Below, piece by piece: positions 9,401 through 19,000 of a DNA stretch of 64,000 bases. The stretch's first letter is position 1. The number at the start of each line of letters is the position of its first letter. The DNA comes from CAYPGT01 sp964512985 (GTDB lineage Bacteria; Cyanobacteriota; Vampirovibrionia; LMEP-6097). Under the pieces are notes generated by a model, which was not told the origin of the DNA, made no database searches, and was given only the letters and a program-made list of their open reading frames with translations. A program made the translations under genes and the position numbers. The stretch is taken from the NCBI GenBank assembly GCA_964512985.1, contig CAZELI010000005.1, positions 17,412 to 81,411 on the forward strand. The letters run 5' to 3'.

Positions 9401-12400
9401 TGAATAAATAATTTAGCCCAAGCGCTAGATTTATCAATATTCGCTCGCCATTTCTCGTATACATCTTCGGCAATAAGATGGGATGAAATGCTGCCACCAA
9501 GCGACATCCACTCAAGCGCCTTGTCATAGTCCAAGAAAGGACGCTTAGCTTGCTGAGGATTATCGACTAATACTAATAATGAATCAGGGTTATTGACTCG
9601 CATTAGATTACGCAGCTTCACTAGATCTTCTAAGGTATAAATCAACTCATCATGATCAGAGTTAAGCTGAATCACATCTATAGACTGGAAAGCAACTAAT
9701 GGATCTTTAAAGAAACCTTTAGTATAAGTTTCTAGATACTTAATATCAGGAGCAAGCTTAGCAAGCTGAGTTTCAAGCTCAGCCCTCTCAGTATTAGCAA
9801 GCTCCGCGAGGCGCTTATTAAGAATACGCCAATCACCCACATTAGAACCATAAGTTACCACACAAGCATCTATCACCTCTTTAGTAAGTGGGGTTAATAA
9901 TTTCAAGGTCATTAGCTTTTGGATAGTAGCCTCAGCTCTAGCCTTAAGTTCGCCGCCCATAAATATCTCAGGATCAACCAATGGATCAAATATTCTTATT
10001 TCCTTAGGTAAACTATAATTCTTGATTTGATAATCTACTAAAGCTTCTACTTCTGGCATGGAGACGTTCTTTAGGTATTGTTTCTGGTGCAGTAATAAAG
10101 CCATCAAGTATTGATTAGCATTCTCTCTTTCATCAGAGACATTCCCCTTATAAGAAGCATTGAGAACTATTCTTATATCCTTATAAGCCTTATCAGTATT
10201 GAGTTTCAGCTTAGCACGCCTAATAGCAGAGTTCATTAATTGAATCCGCTGAATAATCCCAGTCTCATTAATGATGCGAGAATATTCGATAAGTTTACTA
10301 GCTAAGACAGAGTAAGCTTTAGCCATAGCATCATCAGCAGAGTCATCAGCAGCATATTTAAATAAGGCTATCATCGAGCGTAAATTAGGCAGCCATTTAT
10401 AATCTGGATTAGCTAAGTATTTTTGTATAGCTTTAGACTCGCTCAATTCTTCATAGATATATAGCTGCCAGTCTAAACTAGAAACAAAATCCTTCTTAGA
10501 AGCTAGTAATTCTTGCATTAAATTCTTTAGTTCAGTCCTAGCAGAGTCAGTCTCCACGCCTAATTGATCAAGTAGCGAGTCTGAGTTAATAGCCAAACCC
10601 AGAAGAATAAATAATGGTTCTTTAGTTATACAGTAACCTGTAGAAGCCATAGTGCCGTATTCCATAATATGGATACCAGCAGCCTTAGTATTACGTGAGT
10701 TAATCGTAGAGCGAGCTAGGGCACCATCTATTGCAAAAGATTGAAAGACCCCTTGGAAGGCTATAGCTTTAGAATATTGAATAGCACGGCAAGTATTCTC
10801 TATTACTTTCACGGAACCAGCTTCAGCAGCAGTCTGGAAGAGACTATTCTGGGTGCGAGAAACATAGTCGATATATTCCTTACCCTTGATAAGAGCATCG
10901 GGGTCATTAGCTCCTAACATACGCCCCATTAAGGTAGTAATAGAAGCAACAACATGCTTCCCAAAGTCTATACGACTAGGAGCCACCGTTAAATCAAAGT
11001 AGTAATCAGCATCTTCAATAGATTTATTACTAGTCACTGTAACTCTGTCTATCTGTGAGTTTGCAGCTAAGAATTCCTTTCTGGCAGTAGATTCTGGATA
11101 ACGAATATACTTCTTCACGAAGATCTTAGCGTCACTGTTAGAAATATGTTTATCAAGCTCTTTACTAATGGTATCTGCTTTAGTTTTAGCACTCAAGCCA
11201 GTATCGTTCATTATGCTTTCTGTCCAAGCTTCGAGCTTCCAGTCTCCAGTCTCCAATTTTCTGCGTTTTAATAAACAATACTTAGCAATATCCTTCTGCA
11301 CATCTCGCAGGTTCAGTATCATCTCAAAACTGGCTGTCTCTCTGTCTAGCTTCTCTTGAAGCATATAGTTCTGCACTTCATCTTCTAGTAAATAATATTT
11401 GAAACAAAACTCCGCAGCTTCCATAATCTCTGCTTTATAACTATGTAATAATTTATCTACAAGAGAAGGTTGATCACGCCTAGCTTCTGCAATACTTGCA
11501 ACATTACTGATCTCGTTTTCCAGAATAGCTAAGAATATTTCTATCAATGGACCAAACAAAGTAGTCTCTAATTGATAGTGGAAGCGTTTGCCTTGCAACT
11601 GAGCAGCACGTATAGCCTGATACATACCAGGCGCCAAGCTGATTGCAAGGTCTTCAGCATTTTCCCATTTAATATTAGGTTTACCAGTCTTATGATCAGT
11701 AACTATCGAAATAGAAGCATTCTCAAAAAATGAATCAATCCCTTGAGCGATATAATCAAACTCAGGACAAACAAAGTTATAAGGAATAGCATTGAGACGA
11801 TGCTTCTCTGACTCTTCATCCGTCTCTATATAAAGATTATGTCCCATGAGAATTCGAGGGATAAAATGTCCCGATCTAGAACTAGGACGCTGCACATATA
11901 TCACAGCCTTCTGTTTCAATTCAGGACTAGAATTCACCAGATCCTCTAAATCAAGAATGATATTTAGTAATTGCCTTTCGTGGATTCTCACTAAATCATA
12001 GAAGGGTACATAGAATTCTTTAGTGGGTTTAAATTCACTAGCAGTTTTCATTAGTAAAGCAATATAGCTCTCTATATTAGCCTTGAATTCAATAATAGCC
12101 TTATCAAAACGCGCTCTAGGACAGAGACGTATGCTTGCTTTAACGCCTTGAGTTTTAAGCGAACATAAATAAAGTAAATTATCCAAATTAAGATTAATAT
12201 TAAGCAGGTTTTGTGAGAATAAATTCCTAGATTCAAAAAACTTACTAGCAGCTTCTTCAAGCTTAGAGACAGCTTCTATAGTAGAAGATTTAAACTTACG
12301 AATTTTAAGCTCGAATTCATCAGTAATCTTAAGTGATCCAGAATTAATTAGTATAGGACCCTGCTCATGAGCCACACGAGAACCACGTTGAGCTACGACT

Positions 12401-13203
12401 CCAAGCCCGATAATCTTGAGCGCACGTACTAGCTGGTTATAATATTTCTTAGCAAACTCTTGATCAAGGCTTGCTTTATAGATTTCAAAATACTCTTGGC
12501 AAGCTTCAGCAGAGAAAGCATCCTGTGTATAGCGAGACGCTATCTCTTCAAATGCTCGAACATTAAACGGCAAACGCCCTACTAGAGCGCGATTACGCAA
12601 TATTTGTGTAGCTAAGAAAGCATCAGGCTTAGAATAAGATAAAGCATCTTGTTTAATAATAATCGCATTATAAATCTTAGTTAAATAAGTTAATAAATGT
12701 CCGCCTGCATCATAAGTTTGCGGACCATTATGATCTCTCTCAATATATTTAATTAAAGCATCTATGGCCCTATAATTAAACGCCACAAAGAATTCAAACA
12801 TTTCAGAGAAGATCTCATCTTCTGACTTAGTTTTACGTGATAAAGCATAATAGACAGCCCATAAATAAAGTGGTGCAAACTGAGCGCGAATCTTAGCATC
12901 CAGAATTAAAATCTCTCGCTCTAGATCATAACAAAGTAAATGATGATAATCGTCTACCATCTCCACTTCTAATGAATGACTACTTAACTTATCAAAGAAA
13001 CTTTTAATCTCGTCTGTTTCTTTATAGAGACTATTAAGCTCCTGAGCTAATTCAGAAAGTATATGTTGTGAACTATCTTTAAACTTAAAACGATCTAAAC
13101 TAAAACTTAGGGTATTTTTTATTGGCTCACTAGGCTCATTATCCCAATTAGCTAAACCTTCTTTAGTGGCAGATTCTTTATTAAATATATATAGCTCTAA
13201 CAT
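6406..13203 (-). CDS. Giant 2265-residue protein with ATP-grasp-like C-terminal region
   Basis: One uninterrupted frame with normal codon use. There is no signal peptide and no convincing membrane segment, so it is probably cytosolic. Most of the length (residues 1 to about 1650) is helical, without recognisable motifs. From about residue 1680 the sequence looks like a folded enzyme: a section with SGFSHPLYADKQYPGHNGSYIL and IIMSAHTHPQYINGF, then WLLKASKDSGGRGISGKMS near residue 1960, which resembles the Lys plus Gly-rich loop of ATP-grasp ligases, then QEFVPNNAR and a long beta-rich stretch. ATP-grasp enzymes join a carboxylate to an amine or thiol; the substrate here is unknown. The assignment rests on motif resemblance only. 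The gene stands alone between two genes for low-complexity or calcium-loop proteins. Confidence 0.75.
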   Translation of the reverse strand: MLELYIFNKESATKEGLANWDNEPSEPIKNTLSFSLDRFKFKDSSQHILSELAQELNSLYKETDEIKSFFDKLSSHSLEVEMVDDYHHLLCYDLEREILILDAKIRAQFAPLYLWAVYYALSRKTKSEDEIFSEMFEFFVAFNYRAIDALIKYIERDHNGPQTYDAGGHLLTYLTKIYNAIIIKQDALSYSKPDAFLATQILRNRALVGRLPFNVRAFEEIASRYTQDAFSAEACQEYFEIYKASLDQEFAKKYYNQLVRALKIIGLGVVAQRGSRVAHEQGPILINSGSLKITDEFELKIRKFKSSTIEAVSKLEEAASKFFESRNLFSQNLLNINLNLDNLLYLCSLKTQGVKASIRLCPRARFDKAIIEFKANIESYIALLMKTASEFKPTKEFYVPFYDLVRIHERQLLNIILDLEDLVNSSPELKQKAVIYVQRPSSRSGHFIPRILMGHNLYIETDEESEKHRLNAIPYNFVCPEFDYIAQGIDSFFENASISIVTDHKTGKPNIKWENAEDLAISLAPGMYQAIRAAQLQGKRFHYQLETTLFGPLIEIFLAILENEISNVASIAEARRDQPSLVDKLLHSYKAEIMEAAEFCFKYYLLEDEVQNYMLQEKLDRETASFEMILNLRDVQKDIAKYCLLKRRKLETGDWKLEAWTESIMNDTGLSAKTKADTISKELDKHISNSDAKIFVKKYIRYPESTARKEFLAANSQIDRVTVTSNKSIEDADYYFDLTVAPSRIDFGKHVVASITTLMGRMLGANDPDALIKGKEYIDYVSRTQNSLFQTAAEAGSVKVIENTCRAIQYSKAIAFQGVFQSFAIDGALARSTINSRNTKAAGIHIMEYGTMASTGYCITKEPLFILLGLAINSDSLLDQLGVETDSARTELKNLMQELLASKKDFVSSLDWQLYIYEELSESKAIQKYLANPDYKWLPNLRSMIALFKYAADDSADDAMAKAYSVLASKLIEYSRIINETGIIQRIQLMNSAIRRAKLKLNTDKAYKDIRIVLNASYKGNVSDERENANQYLMALLLHQKQYLKNVSMPEVEALVDYQIKNYSLPKEIRIFDPLVDPEIFMGGELKARAEATIQKLMTLKLLTPLTKEVIDACVVTYGSNVGDWRILNKRLAELANTERAELETQLAKLAPDIKYLETYTKGFFKDPLVAFQSIDVIQLNSDHDELIYTLEDLVKLRNLMRVNNPDSLLVLVDNPQQAKRPFLDYDKALEWMSLGGSISSHLIAEDVYEKWRANIDKSSAWAKLFIQKLIYRDKLSATEQNENQDYLAINNQVQSLFNEMQQRADLDRDLIIQKFHEAQEMRASAKSLKRYSEWIQAFSRVGTYSSTNEVTFNDWLILGGRWVINGQERSAIKFIVDLFEKSYEMRSLGKRGFELMDLFIAADEPLELEAKVRILENAGSTKEADLLVSSAADSLEYRAQMSKASHGVLVRMQEYERLVVPSSIEDIEKSWDRLMIDYIDKLKSKSPSINDLNVLLGRLFKVLETLATMLSSLDPELNLAVKNFIKIREADNLSLIEIFGDHKKHGGIFQRLAARAEDLAPVSKLGEMFIDCYLIMLTLGVEDENEIINKLAIFFDQYLNVHEEDYPPYMFHSLCAGSSYGFNQTYYLEPNLRTKMFKLACKGGIHTYKVLHYLLSHKSVLKYSSHEYRDGVIGDYDNGMIAIGYQHEGICIEERFWDCMRALRNFVRNYHDKHPLPVILKSQNATVTKLFRYAVEDDVHLVWIAGLSNIGKHSWDLNCVLRSPLLRDYPQTDSQSGIRYINVSVFTPYLTNEGEIKQIYTSFRPELLEEQKLKYIAPFSTGFSHPLYADKQYPGHNGSYILNAEGFVHALVNLDPELKASNKLTLPKPNIIMSAHTHPQYINGFTAELKIPEVWSMLSMEQMYSKTELPKILNEIHMESLVQLEFYQKEFETRDSLAKGFEKRIEASNCAHIDYWLLKASKDSGGRGISGKMSLANDKEEMIDFIFNKTRTDDLVMQEFVPNNARAFINPEFARQVEDAFVDSGIKIDQTTPYEQIFFAMRSFQSMSGIKGYLFSANVGSVTVNAGQGAKMFYGEPIYIMPLYLAGKIQKLLDEQGELILKEAIPRHALKFAQAHDIRIIQNNIGTNNCYMLNGLFDYIPYIYVLRDKNKFKVVCEDNSYGGLDYYYSYFGKKIILASGRSHKESLDAIEKLLKDSANGEYQGDEELIDIDLAKIEFNSGLGQANLLQRAIEEMAPQNKDLFLEWTEDLGALGMASELASTKN
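11223..11258. repeat. Short tandem repeat inside the giant gene
   Basis: A repeat with a 7-base unit (CCAGTCT) occurs inside the giant coding region and encodes KLETGDWKLEA. Similar 'LETGDW' tandems occur as small in-frame insertions in unrelated bacterial genes, so this is probably an insertion rather than part of the original protein. Confidence 0.45.
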
Positions 13204-13350
13204 AAGTGACTTTCTAAGACCTAGCTTTTATTTTATAGGTATTTATCAAAAAAAGTGATAATTCTAGCTTGAAAAATATTATCTAACGATTTAACCGAAC
13301 CTTAACTCCAATAATTTATATCTAGCTTATCAATCATTCTGGAGATAATT

Positions 13351-14418
13351 ATGACTACAGTAAATTCACAGCAATCAACACAGGTAACAGCAACACCAAC
13401 TACTAGTTCAACAAGTACTAGCGGCACTCAAGCAAGCCAGGCTGAAGTTAGTGAAGTAAAAACAGCCGTCACACGTAACCGAGATGAAATTACGTCCTAT
13501 ATTAGAAATCTAGGCACTGCTCCAGAATCCTTCCTCGATATGGATGGTGATGGTAGAGTCACAGATTATGATGCTAATTTTATTGATGCTTATATTGGTA
13601 GTGGCAATGGAGAACACGGCAAACGTGGTGATGAATTAAAAGAGTTTGTTAGTCCTAATATAACCTATACTCCAGAAGCTATTGCTTCAATGGAAAACAA
13701 AGCAGCCAACTTAGTCAATAATAAAACCTTTGATTTTAATAACGACGGTACCATTGATGGCAGAGATGCACAAATAGCTAAAAAATCGATTTCAGAGTTT
13801 GCAAAAGAAGATAGTACGAATAAATTACAAGACTTGATTAATAATAATACAGCTAACATCAATGGTGGTGGTATAGACAGCAAGGATATGGACTTGATCA
13901 AAGCTTACTTTATCCTTGGTAAACGAGGTGATAGTCTAAAAATGTATCAGGGAAAAGATTCAAAGCTCACAGGAGCACAATTAGAAGCTAAGCTTGCAAC
14001 ATTAGGAGCTAATAAAAGTTTTGACTCTGATGCTAATGGAAAAATAGACTCTACTGATATTAGTCGATTAGAAGAACGGGTTAATAAATTAACTAAAGCT
14101 AATGGCAATCCAACTGCTGCCCGAAGAGACGTTAAAATAAAAACCTTAATCGAGAGTAATCTTCTTGATGTTAACGGTGATGGTAAGACTAATAATTTAG
14201 ATATGGACATAATCGAAACTTATAGTAAGAAAGGCTTAACTGCAAGAAAAGCAAAATCTATGTCAGGGGGTCACTCTTCGTTAAGTGGAGAACAGGTCAT
14301 GGGTAAATTAAAAACTCTTTTTGATAGTGGGAAGCTAGATGTAAACGAAAATCTTAGGAATGGAGGTAAGCTAGATTTAGCTCGTATACGTAAAGCTGTA
14401 GAAGAACAACGAGATTAA
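13351..14418 (+). CDS. Protein with about six dockerin/EF-hand-like calcium loops
   Basis: After a Ser/Thr/Gln-rich N-terminus of about 40 residues, the 355-residue product carries repeated loops of the D-x-[DN]-x-[DN]-G-x-[IVT]-x-x-x-D type: DMDGDGRVTDYD, DFNNDGTIDGRD, a degenerate NINGGGIDSKD, DSDANGKIDSTD, DVNGDGKTNNLD and a decayed DVNENLRNGGKLD. Each is followed by a helix with a spacing like that of dockerin type I domains, so the protein should bind calcium. There is no classical signal peptide; if secreted it would need another route. A ribosome-binding site (CTGGAG) precedes the ATG. Its stop codon lies on the edge of a copied lepA fragment. Confidence 0.75.
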   Translation: MTTVNSQQSTQVTATPTTSSTSTSGTQASQAEVSEVKTAVTRNRDEITSYIRNLGTAPESFLDMDGDGRVTDYDANFIDAYIGSGNGEHGKRGDELKEFVSPNITYTPEAIASMENKAANLVNNKTFDFNNDGTIDGRDAQIAKKSISEFAKEDSTNKLQDLINNNTANINGGGIDSKDMDLIKAYFILGKRGDSLKMYQGKDSKLTGAQLEAKLATLGANKSFDSDANGKIDSTDISRLEERVNKLTKANGNPTAARRDVKIKTLIESNLLDVNGDGKTNNLDMDIIETYSKKGLTARKAKSMSGGHSSLSGEQVMGKLKTLFDSGKLDVNENLRNGGKLDLARIRKAVEEQRD

Positions 14419-14441
14419 TCCAACTTCAATATCGCCATAAA
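14416..14441 (-). repeat. Copied 3' end of lepA, left flank of the CRISPR island
   Basis: These 26 bases match 21931-21956 at 25 of 26 positions. Read on the minus strand they encode FMAILKLD-stop, the C-terminus of LepA, with one silent change. The counterpart decayed lepA piece lies at the other side of the island (21842-21917). Confidence 0.8.
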
Positions 14442-14505
14442 GACTGAGAATTTAATACTCGTAGTTAATGCATACAAATACATACATTTGTGGTATAGTA
14501 TACAC

Positions 14506-14808
14506 ATGAGTGGAACTAATAGAAAATATAAGTCAATAAGAATACCTTTAGAGGGCTATAACTACATCAAATCTCTCAGTCAGGCCAACCACAGAAGTAT
14601 AGTTGCTGAAATAATGCTTATGCTAGATAAACATAAACCTTCAAAAAAATTACTAATTGAACCAGAACCAAATGAAATCTCAGATAAAGAATTCGAAGAA
14701 AGAAAAAAAGCCCTGAACGAATTATGCGGGATTATAGATGACCTTCCTCCTGGTAATTATTCAGAAACCATCGACGATGTTTTATATGGAGGAGATAAAA
14801 TTTGGTAG
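14506..14808 (+). CDS. Antitoxin-like small protein upstream of a PIN toxin
   Basis: I chose the ATG at 14506 (MSGTNRKYKSIRIPLEGY...), since the upstream TTG overlaps promoter-like sequence. The 100-residue product has a short beta-strand then helices (KSIRIPLEGYNYIKSLSQANHRSIVAEIMLML), as in ribbon-helix-helix DNA-binding antitoxins, and an acidic C-terminus that could clamp the toxin. Its stop overlaps the start of the PIN-domain gene, the usual layout of a VapBC-type module. A CAAAT/ATTTG inverted pair at 14475-14490 next to a TATAGT box may be its operator. Confidence 0.65.
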   Translation: MSGTNRKYKSIRIPLEGYNYIKSLSQANHRSIVAEIMLMLDKHKPSKKLLIEPEPNEISDKEFEERKKALNELCGIIDDLPPGNYSETIDDVLYGGDKIW

Positions 14809-15212
14809 TTTTTCTTGATAGCAATGTTTTAATATCTTTTTTTATCAAGGAAGAATTGCATCACCAAGCATCCAAAAAATTTCTCTCTTCTTCTGAGAAG
14901 ATTCGGTTCATCACAAGTTCCGATGTGGTCTCTGAAACCCTAAACTGGTTAACCAAAAAACACAAACCACAAATTACCTACTTTGCGGGACAGCGAATCG
15001 TGCAGGAGAAAATAACAAAAATCATAGACACAGATACAAATGATAGATTACTTGCGCTTGAATTAATCAAAAAATTCTCTGATTACAAATTAAGCTATGT
15101 TGACGCTACTAGTTTTGCGTTAATCCATAGACTCAAGATCAAACAAGTTTATAGCTATGATGCTGATTTCAATTTACTAAAGGGTATTGAGAACTTGGCA
15201 TTTTGTGGTTAA
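14802..15212 (+). CDS. PIN-domain toxin (VapC-like ribonuclease)
   Basis: The start is a TTG at 14802, supported by GGAGGAG seven bases upstream; it overlaps the antitoxin stop. The 136-residue product has the PIN-domain acidic residues D6 (FLDSNV), E45 (SETLNWL), D101 (YVDATSFA) and D120/D122 (YDADF), which bind Mg or Mn in VapC ribonucleases that cut tRNA or rRNA. Length is typical. In this island the module could act as an addiction system that stabilises the CRISPR locus; that role is inference. Confidence 0.85.
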   Translation: MVVFLDSNVLISFFIKEELHHQASKKFLSSSEKIRFITSSDVVSETLNWLTKKHKPQITYFAGQRIVQEKITKIIDTDTNDRLLALELIKKFSDYKLSYVDATSFALIHRLKIKQVYSYDADFNLLKGIENLAFCG

Positions 15213-15637
15213 GTACAATATTGTAAAATCTTATTTATGAACAAATCCATAAAATACCTACTGAATTTTGTCCATAAAGAACAACCTAAAACAGGTAAAG
15301 TTTCAGGAATGTGTGCTTCATCTTCAATTAAATTCTTAACAAGCATTGATTCTCCAGGAGTGACTTCTAGTACTTCATAAACACTCATGTATGAATTACG
15401 CAGAAGCTTGGTATATTCTCTCTCTTCCCTGTTTAGAAGACGATAGTCTTTCTTCAAGAATGCATCTATAAGATTCCATGGCTTATCATTATCCATAAAA
15501 ACATTAGAGAAGAAATACTCCATAAAGCTTGGATAGATTCCATTAAACAAGTCAGGGCCAAGATATTTTGCCACAGCTAGAAGAGTAGAGAATTCCTGCG
15601 GACATTGTATATTCTCGAAAAATTGTCTAACAGCCAA
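15209..15637 (-). CDS. Small protein of unknown function, possibly 5'-truncated
   Basis: The 142-residue frame begins with a TTG preceded directly by a stop codon, and no good ribosome-binding site is seen, so the gene may have lost its true start. The product is acidic and helical (for example YLGPDLFNGIYPSFMEYFF and LLNREEREYTKLLRNSYMSVYEVL), with no recognised motif. Its stop overlaps the end of the toxin gene by four bases in a convergent arrangement. It may be a decayed gene. Confidence 0.4.
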   Translation of the reverse strand: MAVRQFFENIQCPQEFSTLLAVAKYLGPDLFNGIYPSFMEYFFSNVFMDNDKPWNLIDAFLKKDYRLLNREEREYTKLLRNSYMSVYEVLEVTPGESMLVKNLIEDEAHIPETLPVLGCSLWTKFSRYFMDLFINKILQYCT

Positions 15638-15643
15638 TTATCA

Positions 15644-15991
15644 ATGCCCATAGCAGCAGCAGAGGAAGCTATTCATTTAATTAAGATGATGATGAGCAAA
15701 ATAAAAAGTTCAGATCTCCAATCCATGGTCGAAGAAGAAACACCTGGTGAGGACTTTGATTTACTGCAAAAGAAAATTTGGGTAAAAGAAATAGCAACAT
15801 CCTGGATGAATCATTGGCTAGCAGCGAAGACTGAGGCTGGTAAAAAAGCCTTAGTAGAATTATTTAAATACATGGAGAACATGGAGCTTACTCAGGCTAA
15901 AAACACTGGCGCTCCAGTTTATGATTTTAGTGGCTTGTGGGAAGAGCTTGGAGTAGCGGACGAGATGCGCGGGGTCAATTCAGCCAAATAG
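15644..15991 (+). CDS. Small protein of unknown function upstream of cas9
   Basis: The ATG at 15644 gives a 115-residue, mostly helical product (MPIAAAEEAIHLIKMMM...) ending 91 bases before cas9 on the same strand. An upstream TTG at 15605 would overlap the divergent neighbour. It does not resemble Csn2 or Cas4, the usual fourth proteins of type II-A and II-B systems, and there is no sign that it takes part in CRISPR immunity apart from its position. Confidence 0.4.
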   Translation: MPIAAAEEAIHLIKMMMSKIKSSDLQSMVEEETPGEDFDLLQKKIWVKEIATSWMNHWLAAKTEAGKKALVELFKYMENMELTQAKNTGAPVYDFSGLWEELGVADEMRGVNSAK

Positions 15992-16082
15992 GGGTATTTT
16001 AAAGGTTAATTGGCTAGATATTACATACAAAAGTCAATAAAACCTAGCATCAAATATATAGAAATAGTAAAATGTCAAGATT

Positions 16083-19000
16083 ATGACAGAGAAGATTTTT
16101 GCGTTTGATTTAGGTAAAGCAAGTATCGGAATCTGCGCTAGAGAAGATCATAAAATCCTAGAATTACAGTCTTTAATTATTCCAGCAGAGTTTGCAATGA
16201 CTAGTGATTTTCGGGATAGACGTAGAGCTAAACGTACACGTGAAGCTCATATTAAACGAGAAACTTGGTTAAATAAAATTTGGCTCGAAGCAGAATTAGA
16301 ACCATTATCAAAAAATGACTATCGTTTTACTAAAGAATTTGCTACTAAAAATGAAACTATAATTTATAACTCAGCATCTTTGCGCATTGCTTTATTACAG
16401 GGGCAAAATCTAGAAGCATGGCAGATTTATAAAGCTCTACATTCTGCAATCCAACACCGTGGTTATGATCCAAAGCAATGGAAAGAGAATTCTAAATCTA
16501 AGCAAGATGAACTTGATGAGCAAAGTAAAAAAGATGAGGAAGAAAATAAAAAAGGTATCGGGAAATATGAAGAAGATCTGAAATCTTATATTGGTGAGAA
16601 TCAAGAATATCACTATCCTTGTTATTACGAAGCCTATCTAATGGGGCTTTGGAGCCCAACCAACCCTAGTGAATTCAAGCTACAAATGAATCACCTAGCA
16701 AAAACTGTAAGAATGAAAGGGAGAGTAGCTCCTAGAAATTTAGTTGAAAAAGAATTAAGAGAACTTTTTATACAAGCACAAAAACAATTACCAAAATTAC
16801 AAAATATTAACGTAGATGAGTTTCTATTTGGTCCTTCACAAATAGCCTATGCTTCACTTAAACAGGCAGAATACTTCAAGCTCAGAGGAACTGAGTGGGA
16901 CGCTCAAGGTGTACTTTCTCAAAAAATCCCACGATTCGATAATAGGCTAATGAATAAGTGTCGCTTATTGCCTCTGCGCAATACTTGTAATGCTCAAGAG
17001 CCATTAAATCTTAAATTTGGATTATTAATGAGATTAAAAAATCTCAAGTTCACGGATAGTGATGGAGTAGCTCAGCGAAGTTTAACAGTTGAGGAATTAA
17101 ATAAAATGTTTAATGAATTAGAATCGTCTTTAAAAAATAAAGCTCCAAAAATAACGTTAGATAAATTAAAAAAAACTTTAAAAGCAAGTGTTGGTAATGT
17201 TTATGAAGTGAATATGTTTGGAGGAGACTGGAAATTTAAGAAAAGTGGTCGTTCCAGCTTTTGTAGACCAGCTTTAACTATAGTCTGTGATATTTTAAGC
17301 TCTGGGATTGATCCAAAGAACTTTGATTATAGTAAGTATATTCAGAATCACGATTCAGAGAATTGTAAGCTTGGCATCACCAAGACTGAATTAGAAGAGA
17401 TGTTTAAAAAATTACCTGAACGATGGGAGAACTTTAGTATCTTGGATAATCGTTATGAGTTCTTAGATATAAGTAAAGAAGATCGAGAAGAAGAAATTAG
17501 CCATGTTATTGGTAGTGTGAATAATCCCATAGTTAGGAACAGACTACAAATCTTCTTAAATAATTTAAAACGCTTAGAAAATACTCATGGTAAGCCTGAT
17601 AAGGTTATCTTCGAGTTTATTAGAGGAAGCGCAGGGCTACAAGGAAGCAAAACTGCTAATGAATTTGAGAAATTCATTAAACAAAATGAAAAAATCAATG
17701 ATGAAAAAGTCGCCAAATTAAAAGATGTAGGCTTAACAGTAAATAAAAAAAATATTGAAAAACTGAAACTACTAGATGAACAGGATAGCAAATGTCCTTA
17801 TACTGGTAAAGCCCTTATACCTGCTGAAATTGATAGCTATGAAGTAGATCATATATCTCCTCTATCTGGTGATATAAGTGCAGACAGTATGTTCAATAAA
17901 GTTTTATGTCTCGCTATCGCTAATCAACAGAAAGGAAATCACACACCCTACGAATGGTTATCTAAAGATATTGACACTTGGAAAGAATTTCAGAGCAGAA
18001 TTAGCTCAATGAAAAAGCTTGGCAAGAAGAAGCTAAAAATCTTACTTTCTGCTGATGCTCATGAACAAGTAGAAAGCTATAACGGTCTTGCTGAAACAGC
18101 TTATATGTCTAGGCTTTGTCAACAGATAGTATCTCTATATTTTAACTGGGGATTACAAACAGAAGGAGATGCTCGAAGAATAGTTGTCAGTAATGGTAAA
18201 GAGACAGCCGCAATAAGACGCAAATACAATCTTAATAAGCTCCTTATATCAGCAGAAGAGAGAGCTAATCTAGATAGAAAAGAACAAATTAAAAAGAATC
18301 GTAGCAACCCTCTACATCATGCTCTAGATGCATATTGCATTAGTTATAGTCAAACTGTAAAGTTCGATAAATCCAAGCAATATTATGAAAATGAACTTGA
18401 TAAGTGGGAATGCGAAGGATTAAAAGATAGTCTTGGTGAATTTAAACAAAAGTTTACAGAAATCTGTCCTAGATACGTCAGGAAAAACACTAAGGAACTC
18501 TATCCGAACGAAACCATCTATGGAATGAAATTTAAATCAGATCCTCAGACTGGCAAAGCCCTATACTACATGACCGTAAGAAAAGATCTAGTACAATACC
18601 TTGCTGAGAAAAAGAAAAGTAAAGATGAAGTCATAAAACGCATAGTTAAATTATGGGATGAAGAGATTCAAGGAGACTTAGAACAAAAATTCGAAGATAT
18701 ATCACAATCAGCAAACTGGTTTGAAGACTGGACTAAGTTCCTTGGTAATTACCATCATCCTAAACGCCAATCTAAAATTCGTAAGATTGTTATAATCGAC
18801 TCAACTCCAAGTGAGGGGTTTGCTACAGATAGTAATGGGCGTAGATTTATAGATAAGTATAAGGATTATGGCAAACTCAATAAAACTAAAGGTCAATTTA
18901 AGCAAACTAAGGCACATCAAGGACAAATTATTTACTATAACACCAAGAATATTGCAAAAGTTAAACCAATATATGGTCATGAAAGTCTTAAATTAGTCCA

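Noticed and set aside
15605..15643. TTG start for the small gene upstream of cas9
   Set aside because: It would overlap the divergent neighbour's start by 33 bases and has no ribosome-binding site; the ATG at 15644 is simpler.
15644..15991. A csn2 or cas4 gene for the Cas9 system
   Set aside because: Length and sequence fit neither family; the locus has the plain II-C gene content.
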